The notes: generated by a model not told the origin, from the sequence alone. Shown: positions 1 through 8,666, counted from the first letter of the stretch. The stretch is 44,792 nt of DNA from Pseudomonas sp. PB120 (GCF_009761815.1 NZ_RWIN01000049.1:1-44792); one strand, 5' to 3'. Translations and numbers: made by a program.

Positions 1-4
1 GACT

Positions 5-66
5 GCGTAGCAGGCCCATCTTTTGGGGCCGCTACGCGACCCAGCGGGAGCAAGCTCCCTCGCCAC
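5..66. repeat. Stem-loop plus REP-like palindrome at window start
   Basis: Positions 5-11 pair with 31-37, and an inner GGCCC/GGGCC step extends the stem. A second palindrome, gggagcaagctccc, lies at 46-59 and is followed by tcgcca. This resembles the GGGAGCAAGCTCCC REP family of pseudomonads. It probably marks the 3' end of a gene lying left of the window. No gene is visible between here and the structured RNA at 175. Confidence 0.5.
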
Positions 67-174
67 AGGTCTCCATTTTCAATTCATCGCGCTGCAATAG
101 AATTTTTCCGATTTTAGCCACCCGCTGCTGGGCAAAATTGGTCTAAAAATCACCTGTCGCATCGCGAGTCCCTT

Positions 175-416
175 GCTATCCTTCAACGTGTAGGTGAAGA
201 CGCAGACTGATGCGCAAAGCGGATAGCGAGGAAACGCGGGGTAGCGTTCCGAAGGGTACACGGTTAGAAAGATCTCCGCGCTGAGATCCAGCCCTTATGC
301 CGTGTGAAGCAGGACAGCACAAGACTGTTCTGTGGGAGGCCTGATAAACCTTGTAAGCCAGAGACCAGCGCTGGCCACCTACTCGATTTACAAAGCCCGC
401 CTTGTGCGGGCTTTTT
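175..416 (+). ncRNA. Structured leader-like RNA resembling a cobalamin riboswitch, ending in a terminator
   Basis: The segment is rich in local pairing: gctatcc (175-181) with ggatagc (221-227), acacgg (258-263) with ccgtgt (300-305), and gatctc (271-276) with gagatc (283-288). Reading along the plus strand, landmarks of the B12 aptamer appear in the right order: GGTTAGAAAG near 262, a hairpin, a GCCC..GC..GTGTGAAGC segment at 291-310, a CAC..ACTG..TGTGGGAGGC segment at 318-340, and a B12-box-like AAGCCAGAGACC at 356-367. An intrinsic terminator follows at once. The match is by eye and the 5' part fits poorly. A different structured small RNA is possible. No plus-strand gene lies downstream before 1564. 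Confidence 0.42.
392..416 (+). terminator. Rho-independent terminator
   Basis: A perfect 9-bp stem, AAAGCCCGC (392-400) with GCGGGCTTT (406-414), has a 5-nt loop and runs into a T-run. It closes the structured RNA described for 175-416 on the plus strand. Confidence 0.85.
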
Positions 417-442
417 CGTGGCTGGCTTAGTTGTACAGCACC

Positions 443-542
443 TGTAGGAGCGAGCTTGCTCGCGAGGGTCGTTAACGAATACGCGTGCTTGCTGGCTAAA
501 CGCGGTGTTCTTGAGTCCATCGCGAGCAAGCTCGCTCCTACA
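443..542. repeat. REPIN: two inverted REP copies
   Basis: The arm tgtaggagcgagcttgct begins at 443 and its reverse complement ends at 542, with about 50 bp between. Each arm is itself palindromic (GCGAGCTTGCTCGC). The same arms recur at 37277-37377 and 42250-42349. The element sits just downstream of pcsA and downstream of the terminator at 392-416. Confidence 0.9.
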
Positions 543-563
543 AGTTAAGGGAAACTCGCCGGC

Positions 564-1322
564 TTATTTGTGCCGCGATTCGTCGAACCACTCCAGCGCC
601 GTGCGCCAGAAGCAGATCCCCAGGAAATAGGCCGACATCAACAGCCAAAGCCCCATCACCAGCGGGTTGATCACCGGGTGGTTGATCACCAGCGACAAAC
701 TGCACAGCAGCCAGATGGCCGTCACTGCGATGTTGATCGGCATGAAGCGACGCACGCGGAACGGGTGCAAGAACTTCATCCGGGTCACGGTCAGCAACGC
801 CAGGCCGATGATGGTGAGCAAGGTAATCCACGGCGACGGCGCAATGATGTACAGGCACAGCGCAACCACGTTCCACGCGGCGGGGAAGCCCTGGAAGTAG
901 TTGTCTTTGCTCTTCATGTTGACGTTGCAGAAGCAAAACAGTGATGACACCAGAATCAGCGAGATGCTCAGCAGCAGCGTGTAGTCCGGAAGCGGAACGT
1001 AGCGATAGATGAACAGCGCCGGGATGAACACATAGGTCAGGTAATCGATCACCAGGTCGAGAATCGAGCCATCGAAACTCGGTAGCACCGACTGCACGTT
1101 GACCTTGCGCGCCAGTGCGCCGTCCAGCCCGTCGACGATCAAGGCAACGCCCAGCCACAGCAGGCAATTGGTCGGCTGGTTTTCCAGCAGGGCGAGGGTC
1201 GCGAGAAACGCGGTGACCACGCCAGTGGCGGTGAAACCATGGGCGCCCCATGCTTTGAGCCTGGCGATGTGTAAGGTGGATATCACGGGGGCGTTCTCCA
1301 GAAAGTGAAGCAAGCCAGTCAT
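564..1322 (-). CDS. pcsA: Phosphatidylcholine synthase (CDP-alcohol phosphatidyltransferase)
   Basis: The 252-residue membrane protein probably condenses CDP-diacylglycerol with choline to make phosphatidylcholine and CMP in the inner membrane. The CDP-alcohol phosphotransferase signature is complete: D64, D67-G68, A71-R72, G85, D89 and D93, at the end of the first hydrophobic block. The rest forms about seven to eight further membrane segments, typical of bacterial Pcs proteins (about 240-250 residues). The ATG at 1322 follows GAGGGTGA. The gene stands alone, with a REPIN at its 3' end and a divergent DUF533 gene at its 5' end. The reaction class is clear. The choice of choline as acceptor is inferred from length and overall resemblance to Pcs rather than to PgsA or PssA. 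Confidence 0.8.
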   Translation of the reverse strand: MTGLLHFLENAPVISTLHIARLKAWGAHGFTATGVVTAFLATLALLENQPTNCLLWLGVALIVDGLDGALARKVNVQSVLPSFDGSILDLVIDYLTYVFIPALFIYRYVPLPDYTLLLSISLILVSSLFCFCNVNMKSKDNYFQGFPAAWNVVALCLYIIAPSPWITLLTIIGLALLTVTRMKFLHPFRVRRFMPINIAVTAIWLLCSLSLVINHPVINPLVMGLWLLMSAYFLGICFWRTALEWFDESRHK

Positions 1323-1563
1323 TCACCCTCAGGATCGAGGGTGGCGGCAAACCGGGTCGGGTTGCAGGTATCGACCGGAAATCCGGGAATAAGGTTCACC
1401 GTCTGTAAATCTTAGCTGGGCCACCAAAAAATACTGTGGATTTATCCGGAGCAATTACCCGCCGCGCCTCAAGGCGTTCACGTCAGCCAAACGGTGGTGG
1501 CGCATTTGCCGGCGAGGACTATCGTTGCCTGACTGGATAACTTCCACCGCGGAGGACATCGTC

Positions 1564-2292
1564 ATGAATACCAGCGATTTGCTCGAACAACTATTGCGCT
1601 CCGGACAGGGCTCGATGTCGCAACAAGGTGGCGGGGCCGGCCAGGGTGGGCTCGGCGACCTGGGCGGATTGCTCGGTGGCCTGCTAGGCGGGGGAGGCGG
1701 AGGCGCTGCCAGTGCGGGGGGCGGAGGCCTGGGTGGGTTGCTTGGTGGTTTGCTGGGCGGCGGCTCGGCCTTGGGCGGCTCGACCCAGACTCGCTCCGGT
1801 GGCGGCACCAATTATGCAGCGCTGGCTTCGCTGGGCATGATGGCTTTCCAGGCCTATCAAGCCTGGCAGCGCAATCAGGCCGCGGCAGCCCCGCAGCAGG
1901 CGCCGCGCACGGCGGATTTGTTGTCCGGCCCGGAAATCGAAGACCACAGCCATGCGGTCCTGCGTGCATTAATTGCAGCGGCCAAGGCCGATGGCCGGAT
2001 CGATGACGCTGAAAAACAGATGATCAGCACTGAAATCGGTCGCCACACCGATGACCCGGAATTGCAGCAGTGGCTGGATGATGAAGTGGCCCGGCCACTG
2101 GACGCCGCCGATGTGGCGCGCTCGGCCACGGACCCGGCCATCGCCGCTGAAATGTACCTGGCCAGTGTGATGCTGGTGGACGACCAGCAGGACGCCGAGC
2201 GCAATTATCTGGATGAACTGGCGGCAGCGCTGAAGATTGATCCGCAGTTGCAGGTGCATCTGGAACAGCAGGCCAAGGGTGGCGGTGCCTGA
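1564..2292 (+). CDS. DUF533 (YebE-like, TerB-fold) protein
   Basis: The product has 242 residues. About residues 15-75 form a low-complexity tract of GGLLGG-type repeats (glycine, leucine, alanine), followed by a linker rich in alanine and glutamine. The C-terminal 110 residues are an acidic helical domain starting near HAVLRALIAAAKADGRID, the conserved beginning of DUF533/TerB-like domains with the KADGxID motif. The ATG at 1564 follows GGAGGA. The family (YebE in E. coli) is widespread and linked to envelope stress, but its biochemical role is unknown. It is divergent from pcsA and separated from the next gene by 112 bp. There is no obvious membrane segment except the glycine-leucine tract. 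Confidence 0.82.
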   Translation: MNTSDLLEQLLRSGQGSMSQQGGGAGQGGLGDLGGLLGGLLGGGGGGAASAGGGGLGGLLGGLLGGGSALGGSTQTRSGGGTNYAALASLGMMAFQAYQAWQRNQAAAAPQQAPRTADLLSGPEIEDHSHAVLRALIAAAKADGRIDDAEKQMISTEIGRHTDDPELQQWLDDEVARPLDAADVARSATDPAIAAEMYLASVMLVDDQQDAERNYLDELAAALKIDPQLQVHLEQQAKGGGA

Positions 2293-2404
2293 CAGGCGGC
2301 CCCACCAACCCGACCGACCATCCGAAGAACTGCCCGCTTTCCCCCGACAGCTAAAATTGATCAGGGGGATCACTTCAACGCGTCCTAAAAGCGGGAGTAT
2401 CACG

Positions 2405-2848
2405 ATGAAAATCGTATCTTCGCTGGCGTTGGTGGTAGCGGTCGGGTGGATCACTGGGTGCTCAACAGTACCGGACAACCAGGTCACCAATATTCCCCTC
2501 AACCCTACGCCCATCAATGCCGGAAGTATCGCCAGGCCCGTCATGATGCCTAGCGGCAACGCAACAGTGTTCTGGTTTGCCATCAGCGGCGAGCCCATGG
2601 GCACTGCGTTAGCCGGTCGTGTGCAGGCCTACATCTATCCCGGAAGCTGCGCCAACCTGGGTGCGAAACCGGCCTATGACATGAACGACGGCCCGAATGC
2701 GCGGTTCTACTCGTCGGCCTCGATGCGGTATTTCTGGAAGAGTGCGCCGGTCGCCGTCGACACGCTCCGCGCGGGCGGCTATGCGCTGGTTGTGCGTGAA
2801 GCCCCGGCCGATGGCGAGCAGACGCTTTTCTGCGGAAACCTGAGCTAA
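2405..2848 (+). CDS. Small secreted lipoprotein of unknown function
   Basis: The 147-residue product starts at the ATG at 2405 after GGGAG. A short hydrophobic signal ends in the lipobox WITGC, so the mature protein should be lipid-anchored at Cys20. The mature part contains two further cysteines (SCANLG near the middle and LFCGN at the end), which could form a disulfide. Repeated beta-prone segments suggest a beta sandwich. It resembles the small Pseudomonas lipoproteins usually annotated as hypothetical, and I recognise no named domain. A hairpin at 2856-2884 follows directly, so it is probably monocistronic. Confidence 0.75.
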   Translation: MKIVSSLALVVAVGWITGCSTVPDNQVTNIPLNPTPINAGSIARPVMMPSGNATVFWFAISGEPMGTALAGRVQAYIYPGSCANLGAKPAYDMNDGPNARFYSSASMRYFWKSAPVAVDTLRAGGYALVVREAPADGEQTLFCGNLS

Positions 2849-2855
2849 CCCCGCC

Positions 2856-2884
2856 TGCAGGAGCGGTTCGAAGCCGCTCCTGCA
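2856..2884. terminator. Strong hairpin (REP-like, terminator candidate)
   Basis: TGCAGGAGCGG (2856-2866) pairs perfectly with CCGCTCCTGCA (2874-2884) around a short loop, eight bases after the lipoprotein stop codon. It lacks a T-run. It belongs to the GCAGGAGCGG REP-like class common in pseudomonads and may serve as a transcript end or 3' stabiliser. Confidence 0.6.
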
Positions 2885-3035
2885 ACGGTTTCGGTATCAG
2901 GGTGCCGCGCCACATTCCCGTCTGTCAGGGCGATTTCAACCTCGATTGAATTTTTCTCCGGGCACATCGATCTGCTGCTGTAGAGACGTGTTGATTCAGC
3001 GTCCTGCCACTGGCCTCAGACCGAGAGATGCGCCC

Positions 3036-4424
3036 ATGACTGTCCTGACTCGACTCCACTCCAGAATTACCAGCGAGCAATCGATACCGCCCCCCGGCAG
3101 CCTGAAGCAGTGCTACGAACAGTTGCTGTTGAGCGACGATGCCGAACAACGGCGCGCACTGGGTCAGCGCCTCTTGCAAACGCAGATTCAACAGGCGGCA
3201 GACCTTCCCCAGGAAATACCCGAGGACCTGTCAGCGCTTGCGAGCTTTGTCGAACAACGCAGCATCCAGGTGGCTCGCCAATACGCCGACTACCTGAAGT
3301 CGCGCAAAAACGGCGTACCGCGCCAGTTCTTCAGCAACAAGGCGCACGCGCTGTTTTTTCTGCAAGCGGTCGGCCCGACCAAAAAGGTCGACGGCGCGTG
3401 GCTGTACGGTTTGCTGCAGCACTGGCGCGACCCGCGTTTCGACGGCCTGATCTGCACCTATCTGGAAGAATTGGGCAGCGGCAACCCGGCGCGCAATCAC
3501 GTTGCGATCTACAGCAAACTCCTCGCTGAACATGGCTTGCAAGACTGCGGTGTGCTGGACGACGCGTATTATCTGCAAGGCGCCATTCAGCTGGCGTTGG
3601 GTGAATGCAGCGACGAATTTCTGCCTGAAGTGATCGGCTACAACCTCGGCTACGAAATGCTGCCCCTGCATTTGCTGATCAGTGCCTATGAACTCAGTGA
3701 ACTGGGTATTGATCCGTATTACTTCACGCTGCACGTGACCATCGACAATGCCAGTACCGGGCACGCGCAAAAGGCCGTGCAGTCGGTATTGCAGTTGCTG
3801 CCGATCGACGCCGATCGCGAAGAGTTCGTGCGCCGGGTCACGCTGGGTTATCGACTCAATGACCTGGGGCAGGGCAGCCGCGCCATCATCGAATCATTCG
3901 ACCTCTACGCCGAAGTGCTGAACATGCTCGAGCGTAAACGCCCGTTCGGTCAGCACATGCATTCCGACTACTGCAAAGTGGAAGGCCAGACGGTCAATCA
4001 ATGGCTGTCCTCGCCGGAACAGCTGCCGGGCTTTCTCGTTGCCCTGGAAAACAAAGGCTGGATCAAGCGTGATCAAGACCCGCAGAACAGCCGTTTCTGG
4101 CAGTTGATCGACGGCGATGGCGCCGCGATGTTCGGCGTGTTCAGCCCTTATGAAAAACAGCTGTTGCACGACTGGATCGCCGGTGACTGGAAGCCCAAGC
4201 GCGCCGCGCCCATGTTTCGTCGCAGCCCTGGTGCTACGACAGTCGAGCCTGAGCTGCCAGCCAACGACGCGGACATCCAGAGCTTGCAGGCCACGCTGCA
4301 AGGGCTCGCCGATCACGAGGAGATGCCGGTGCTGATTCCATGGCTGTCGGCCCGGCGCCACGCCCATCCGGCCGGTTTGATGGCCACGCGCAGGTTTATC
4401 GAACTCAGGTCCGGCCTTAGATAA
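3036..4424 (+). CDS. Iron-containing redox enzyme, haem-oxygenase-like diiron oxidase (HDO) family
   Basis: The 462-residue protein has an HDO-type core at about residues 135-260. Candidate metal ligands lie in the expected order: E144/E145 with H155 (YLEEL...RNHVAIY), E206 (LGYEM), then H233, D237 and H243 (FTLHVTID...TGHA). HDO enzymes bind two irons and use O2 for hydroxylation, N-oxygenation or C-C cleavage. The substrate here cannot be read from sequence. The N-terminal 100 and C-terminal 180 residues are extra to the minimal fold. I chose the ATG at 3036; an open frame continues upstream but without a better signal. The methyltransferase starts 10 bp after the stop and ligD overlaps that gene, so all three should be one transcript. 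Confidence 0.75.
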   Translation: MTVLTRLHSRITSEQSIPPPGSLKQCYEQLLLSDDAEQRRALGQRLLQTQIQQAADLPQEIPEDLSALASFVEQRSIQVARQYADYLKSRKNGVPRQFFSNKAHALFFLQAVGPTKKVDGAWLYGLLQHWRDPRFDGLICTYLEELGSGNPARNHVAIYSKLLAEHGLQDCGVLDDAYYLQGAIQLALGECSDEFLPEVIGYNLGYEMLPLHLLISAYELSELGIDPYYFTLHVTIDNASTGHAQKAVQSVLQLLPIDADREEFVRRVTLGYRLNDLGQGSRAIIESFDLYAEVLNMLERKRPFGQHMHSDYCKVEGQTVNQWLSSPEQLPGFLVALENKGWIKRDQDPQNSRFWQLIDGDGAAMFGVFSPYEKQLLHDWIAGDWKPKRAAPMFRRSPGATTVEPELPANDADIQSLQATLQGLADHEEMPVLIPWLSARRHAHPAGLMATRRFIELRSGLR

Positions 4425-4434
4425 GGAGCTCGTT

Positions 4435-5427
4435 ATGAATCAGGAAGAATGCCTGGGGGCTGACGATCTGGCTTTGCTGCAGTTGGGGCGACGTTTGCAG
4501 GCTGACGGCTACCGCTTTGTCACGCCGACGCCGCTGACCCATCAGCGGGTCAATGACCGAGCGGGAGTGCAACAGGCCTCGACCCTGCGTGACATTTACG
4601 GCTGGTCCCGGGCGTTCGCTCCCGGGCTGTTGTCGGCGGACGAGCAGCGCCAGTTACTCCAGGCGGGCGTGCTCGAAGAAAATCAGGGCCGGCTTAAAAG
4701 CCGCGTGCGCTGGTCTAGCCTCGATGACTTGCTATTTGTACATTCCGGATTCCCGACGGACGCTGCGGACTCGGTGTTCTTCGGCCCGGACACCTACCGT
4801 TTTGCCCAGTTGATTCACAGCCATCTCCAGCAAAACTTCGCGCCGATCAGGCGTGCTGTGGACATCGGTTGCGGCGCGGGCGTCGGAGCGATTGTGATCG
4901 CCCGCGCGCGCCGTGAAGCCGAGGTGCTGGCGGTCGACATCAACCCGGCGGCACTACGCCTCACAGCCGTTAATGCCGCGCTTGCGGAAGTGGCCAACGT
5001 CAGCACTGAAGCCAGCGATGTGCTGGAGGATGTCGATGGCAACTTTGACCTGATCGTCGCCAACCCACCGTACATGGCCGACCCGGCCGAACGTGCCTAT
5101 CGCCACGGCGGCGGCGCGCTGGGCGCTCAGTTATCGTTGCGCATCGTCGAGCAGGCGCTCAATCGGCTGGCCCCCGGCGGCTCGCTGGTGTTGTACACCG
5201 GCGTGGCGATGGTGGACGGGCGCGATCCATTTCTACAGGCGCTGGCGCCGTACCTGGATTCAAAGCAGTTCGGCTGGACCTATCGCGAGCTCGATCCCGA
5301 CGTGTTTGGCGAAGAGCTGTTGACCCCGGGATATCAGCGGGTGGAAAGGATCGCGGTGGTTGCGCTGATCGTCACACGCATGGGCCCGGGCCTCGGGGAA
5401 AACGTTGAGTGGGCAGGGGTGTCATGA
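4435..5427 (+). CDS. Class I SAM-dependent methyltransferase (PrmC/HemK-like small-domain type)
   Basis: The 330-residue protein has an N-terminal helical part (about 1-130) and a Rossmann methyltransferase domain. Motif I is DIGCGAGVG from residue 143, the acidic end of strand 2 is AVDINP, and motif IV is NPPY at residues 210-213. NPPY is typical of enzymes that methylate planar nitrogens (glutamine N5, adenine N6, guanine N2), so a protein glutamine or nucleic-acid base is a reasonable but unproven target. The start follows an AAGGAG site. It lies 10 bp after the HDO gene, and its stop overlaps the ligD start in an ATGA, so it is translationally coupled to a DNA-repair gene. Confidence 0.8.
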   Translation: MNQEECLGADDLALLQLGRRLQADGYRFVTPTPLTHQRVNDRAGVQQASTLRDIYGWSRAFAPGLLSADEQRQLLQAGVLEENQGRLKSRVRWSSLDDLLFVHSGFPTDAADSVFFGPDTYRFAQLIHSHLQQNFAPIRRAVDIGCGAGVGAIVIARARREAEVLAVDINPAALRLTAVNAALAEVANVSTEASDVLEDVDGNFDLIVANPPYMADPAERAYRHGGGALGAQLSLRIVEQALNRLAPGGSLVLYTGVAMVDGRDPFLQALAPYLDSKQFGWTYRELDPDVFGEELLTPGYQRVERIAVVALIVTRMGPGLGENVEWAGVS

Positions 5428-7976
5428 ACAAGAATCTGGATGACTACAACCGCATGCGCGATTTCTCGGCGACGTCCGAACCGGCCGCCCGGCGGTCAGG
5501 CAAAAAAATCGCGAAAGACCATGCCTTGCAGTTCTGCATCCAGAAACATGACGCCTCGCACCTGCACTATGATTTTCGGCTGGAACTGGATGGCGCGCTG
5601 AAAAGCTGGGCGGTGCCGAAAGGTCCGTCCCTGGACCCGAAGGTCAAACGCCTGGCGGTGCACGTCGAAGACCATCCGATTGACTACGCGACCTTCGAGG
5701 GCAACATCCCCGAAGGGCATTACGGCGCCGGCGATGTGATCGTCTGGGACCGCGGCGTGTGGATTCCCCAGGACGATCCGGCCAAGGCCTACGCCAAGGG
5801 CAAGCTCAAGTTCGAGCTCAAGGGCGAAAAACTCGCGGGCCTGTGGAACCTGGTGCGCACGCACATGCCGGGCAAGCAAGAGCAATGGTTTCTGATCAAA
5901 CATCAGGATGGCGCGGCCAAACCCGAAAGCGATTACGACGTGGTCGCCGCCGAACCGGACAGCGTGCTCAGCGACCGGACCCTTGTGCCCAAAAAGGCCA
6001 AAACGGCGGCCAAACCCAAACCGGTCAAAAAGCCTGCGCGCAAAGTAGCGCCCCACGCACACTCGGCGAAACTCACCGGTGCGCACAAAGCCAAACTGCC
6101 GGACCTGATCAAACCCGAACTGGCCACGCTCGTGGAAAAAGCCCCGGACGGCCAATGGAGCTACGAAATCAAGTTCGACGGTTACCGGATCATGGCGCGC
6201 ATCGACCACGACAAGGTCATGCTCTTTACCCGCAACGGCCATGACTGGACCCACAAACTGCCGGCGCAAGCCGAAGCCTTGGCCGCGCTGGGGCTGGAAT
6301 CCGCCTGGCTCGACGGCGAGATGGTGGTCGCGAACGAGGAGGGCGTCCCGGATTTCCAGGCGTTGCAAAATGCGTTCGACTCGGGCCGCAGCGGCAACAT
6401 TCTTTACTACCTGTTCGATATGCCTTACCTCAATGGCGTGGACCTGCGCGAGGTGCCGGTCGAGGAACGGCGCGTGGCGCTGTCGACGGTGCTCAATGCC
6501 AACAAATCTCCCTTGCTGCGCTTTTCCGACTCGTTCGGCGAAGCACCGGAAGCGCTGCTCAACAGTGCCTGCCAGATGCAGATGGAGGGTTTGATCGGCA
6601 AGCGCCTGGGTTCGCCTTATGTGTCGCGACGCAGCAGTGACTGGATCAAGCTCAAGTGCAAGCATCGACAGGAATTTGTCGTGGTCGGGTTCACCGACCC
6701 CAAAGGCTCGCGCAACGCGTTCGGCGCCTTGCTGCTGGGCCTGCATGATCGCGATAGCGGCGAGTTGCGCTACGCGGGCAAGGTCGGCACCGGCTTCAAT
6801 GAAGCTTCCCTGAAAAACATCTATGAACAACTCAAGCCGTTGAAGGCGAAGAAACCGGCAGTGGTCAATCCGCCGAGCGGCTTCGACGCCAAGGGTGTGC
6901 ACTGGCTCAAACCCGTGCTGTTAGCGGAAATCGCCTTTGCCGAAATGACCAAGGATGGTTCCGTGCGCCATGCCGTGTTCCATGGCCTGCGCGACGACAA
7001 GCCCGCACAAGACATCACCGAGGAGCGTCCGACCGTGGCGAAGGCCAAAGAGAAAACTACTGAAAAACCTGCACCCTCACAGATCGGCCTGGACAAGGGC
7101 AAGGTGCGCATCACGCACCCGGACCGGGTCATCGATGCCAGCAGCGGCACCACGAAAGTGCAGCTGGCGGAGTACTACGCCAGCGTCGCCGAATGGATTC
7201 TGCCGGAGCTCAAAGACCGCCCGGTGGCGCTGGTGCGAGCGCCGGACGGCATCGCCGGTGAACTGTTTTTCCAGAAGAACGCCGAGCGCCTGGCCATTCC
7301 GGGGATTACCACCCTGGACAAGGACGTCACGGGCCAACCGGTGATGATCATCAACAATGCTGAAGCGCTGATCGGTGCCGTGCAGATGAGCACCGTGGAA
7401 TTGCACACCTGGAATGCCACCTCGGACAAACTGGACAAGCCCGACCGCTTTGTCCTCGATCTCGACCCCGACCCGGCGCTGCCCTGGAAAAGCATGGTCG
7501 AGGCCACTCAGCTGACGCTGTCGGTGCTGGATGAACTGGGGCTCAAGGCGTTCCTCAAAACCAGCGGCGGTAAAGGCATTCACCTGGTGGTGCCGTTGAC
7601 ACGCAAGCTCGGCTGGGACGAGGTGAAGGACTTCAGTCACGCCATTGTCAGCCATATGGCCAAGCTGCTGCCGGAGCGGTTTTCCGCCGTGTCCGGGCCC
7701 AAGAACCGGGTTGGCAGGATCTTCATCGATTACCTGCGCAACGGCCTGGGCGCGACCACCATCTGCGCGTACGCCGCGCGCACCCGTGAAGGGCTACCGG
7801 TGTCGGTGCCGATTTTTCGGGAAGAGGTGGCAGAACTGAAGGGCGGCAATCAGTGGAACGTGCACACCGTGCATGAACGCCTGGCCGAAGTCGGTGACGA
7901 GCCCTGGGCTGGTCTGAAGAAGACCCGGCAGACGATCACCGCCGACATGCGTCGGCGGGTCGGCATGAAGCAGTGA
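5424..7976 (+). CDS. ligD: Multifunctional non-homologous end-joining DNA ligase LigD
   Basis: The 850-residue protein has all three LigD modules in the Pseudomonas order. The 3'-phosphoesterase domain is at about 20-180 (HDASHLHYDFRLEL, PEGHYGAGDVIVWD). The ATP-dependent ligase is at about 220-510, with nucleotide-binding K250 in EIKFDGYR and a later DWIKLKCK motif. The primase-polymerase is at about 550-840, with catalytic acidic pair D679 and D681 in LDLDPDP. It should repair double-strand breaks with Ku in stationary cells. No ku gene is visible in this window. The ATG at 5424 overlaps the previous stop; a GTG 15 bp upstream is less likely. A lysine- and proline-rich linker (about 190-215) joins the first two modules. 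It converges directly on the DUF3313 gene, with stop codons adjacent. Confidence 0.95.
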   Translation: MNKNLDDYNRMRDFSATSEPAARRSGKKIAKDHALQFCIQKHDASHLHYDFRLELDGALKSWAVPKGPSLDPKVKRLAVHVEDHPIDYATFEGNIPEGHYGAGDVIVWDRGVWIPQDDPAKAYAKGKLKFELKGEKLAGLWNLVRTHMPGKQEQWFLIKHQDGAAKPESDYDVVAAEPDSVLSDRTLVPKKAKTAAKPKPVKKPARKVAPHAHSAKLTGAHKAKLPDLIKPELATLVEKAPDGQWSYEIKFDGYRIMARIDHDKVMLFTRNGHDWTHKLPAQAEALAALGLESAWLDGEMVVANEEGVPDFQALQNAFDSGRSGNILYYLFDMPYLNGVDLREVPVEERRVALSTVLNANKSPLLRFSDSFGEAPEALLNSACQMQMEGLIGKRLGSPYVSRRSSDWIKLKCKHRQEFVVVGFTDPKGSRNAFGALLLGLHDRDSGELRYAGKVGTGFNEASLKNIYEQLKPLKAKKPAVVNPPSGFDAKGVHWLKPVLLAEIAFAEMTKDGSVRHAVFHGLRDDKPAQDITEERPTVAKAKEKTTEKPAPSQIGLDKGKVRITHPDRVIDASSGTTKVQLAEYYASVAEWILPELKDRPVALVRAPDGIAGELFFQKNAERLAIPGITTLDKDVTGQPVMIINNAEALIGAVQMSTVELHTWNATSDKLDKPDRFVLDLDPDPALPWKSMVEATQLTLSVLDELGLKAFLKTSGGKGIHLVVPLTRKLGWDEVKDFSHAIVSHMAKLLPERFSAVSGPKNRVGRIFIDYLRNGLGATTICAYAARTREGLPVSVPIFREEVAELKGGNQWNVHTVHERLAEVGDEPWAGLKKTRQTITADMRRRVGMKQ

Positions 7977-8666
7977 TCAATACGCTTGCGGCTTGCTGAT
8001 AAAGGCCTGGAAGTCGGTGCCCAGTTTGTCGATCGCCGCCTTGAAGTCTTTCGCGGTGATCTTCTGACTTTCGTTTGCCAACTGTGTACCAAACACTTTG
8101 CGCACGACCTTGGCCACCGTCTCGTTGGACTTGGCGTCGATGAACTCGGCTTCGATAAACAGTTCTGTGTCCTGATCCCGATGGCCTGAGGCCGCTTGTG
8201 TCGCGCCCACTACGGCCGCGATGGGAACCACTTCATACCACTTCATGCCTTCATTCGATGCGCTGACCCCGGTAATCGCCGCGCGCATGATCAAGGTTTT
8301 TGCGCCTTTGGGTGCGGCACTTGCGCTGGGGACCACGCGGTATTTCTGCCCCAGGGTACTTCTGGCCTTGGCGGTCATGTAGTTCTGGATGTCGTCCAGC
8401 GTCTGCCGGTTGACGCGCTCATCAGGCTTGGGCGCCGGGTAGAGCTCCAGTTTGTTGAACGCTACGGTGTCATACGCGTTCGGGTTCCACGACGGGCTGA
8501 CCCAACGCATGGCGGTTCCACCACTGGGCGTCTCGACTTCCTGCAGGTTGTTGTAGTTGGAGAGGTAGCCTGAATACTGTTCCTTCTCGGTGACTTTCGA
8601 CGTACAGCCGGCAAGCAGCAGACTGGCCATTGCAGCGCCGACGAACAATTTTCGGGAGAGGTTCAT
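7977..8666 (-). CDS. DUF3313 lipoprotein
   Basis: The 229-residue protein starts with a classical lipoprotein signal ending LLLAGC (lipidated Cys21). The rest matches DUF3313-type lipoproteins: a WVSPSWNPNAYDTVAFNKLE region near the start, a YRVV segment in the middle and a C-terminal part with TVAKVVRKVFG. These are predicted periplasmic beta-sheet proteins anchored to the outer membrane, with no established activity. An upstream GGAG, about 12 bp before the ATG, supports the start. It lies 48 bp downstream of the FadL-type gene on the same strand, so co-transcription is plausible. Confidence 0.8.
   Translation of the reverse strand: MNLSRKLFVGAAMASLLLAGCTSKVTEKEQYSGYLSNYNNLQEVETPSGGTAMRWVSPSWNPNAYDTVAFNKLELYPAPKPDERVNRQTLDDIQNYMTAKARSTLGQKYRVVPSASAAPKGAKTLIMRAAITGVSASNEGMKWYEVVPIAAVVGATQAASGHRDQDTELFIEAEFIDAKSNETVAKVVRKVFGTQLANESQKITAKDFKAAIDKLGTDFQAFISKPQAY

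Noticed and set aside
175..416. RNase P RNA, tmRNA, 4.5S or FMN/TPP/lysine riboswitch
   Set aside because: The GAGGAAA and CTGAGAT fragments are isolated matches; the remaining conserved elements of these RNAs are absent or out of order.
5496..6902. Long open frame of about 468 codons on the minus strand inside ligD
   Set aside because: It mirrors the codon periodicity of ligD, has no ribosome site and no recognisable domain; it is a GC-rich shadow.
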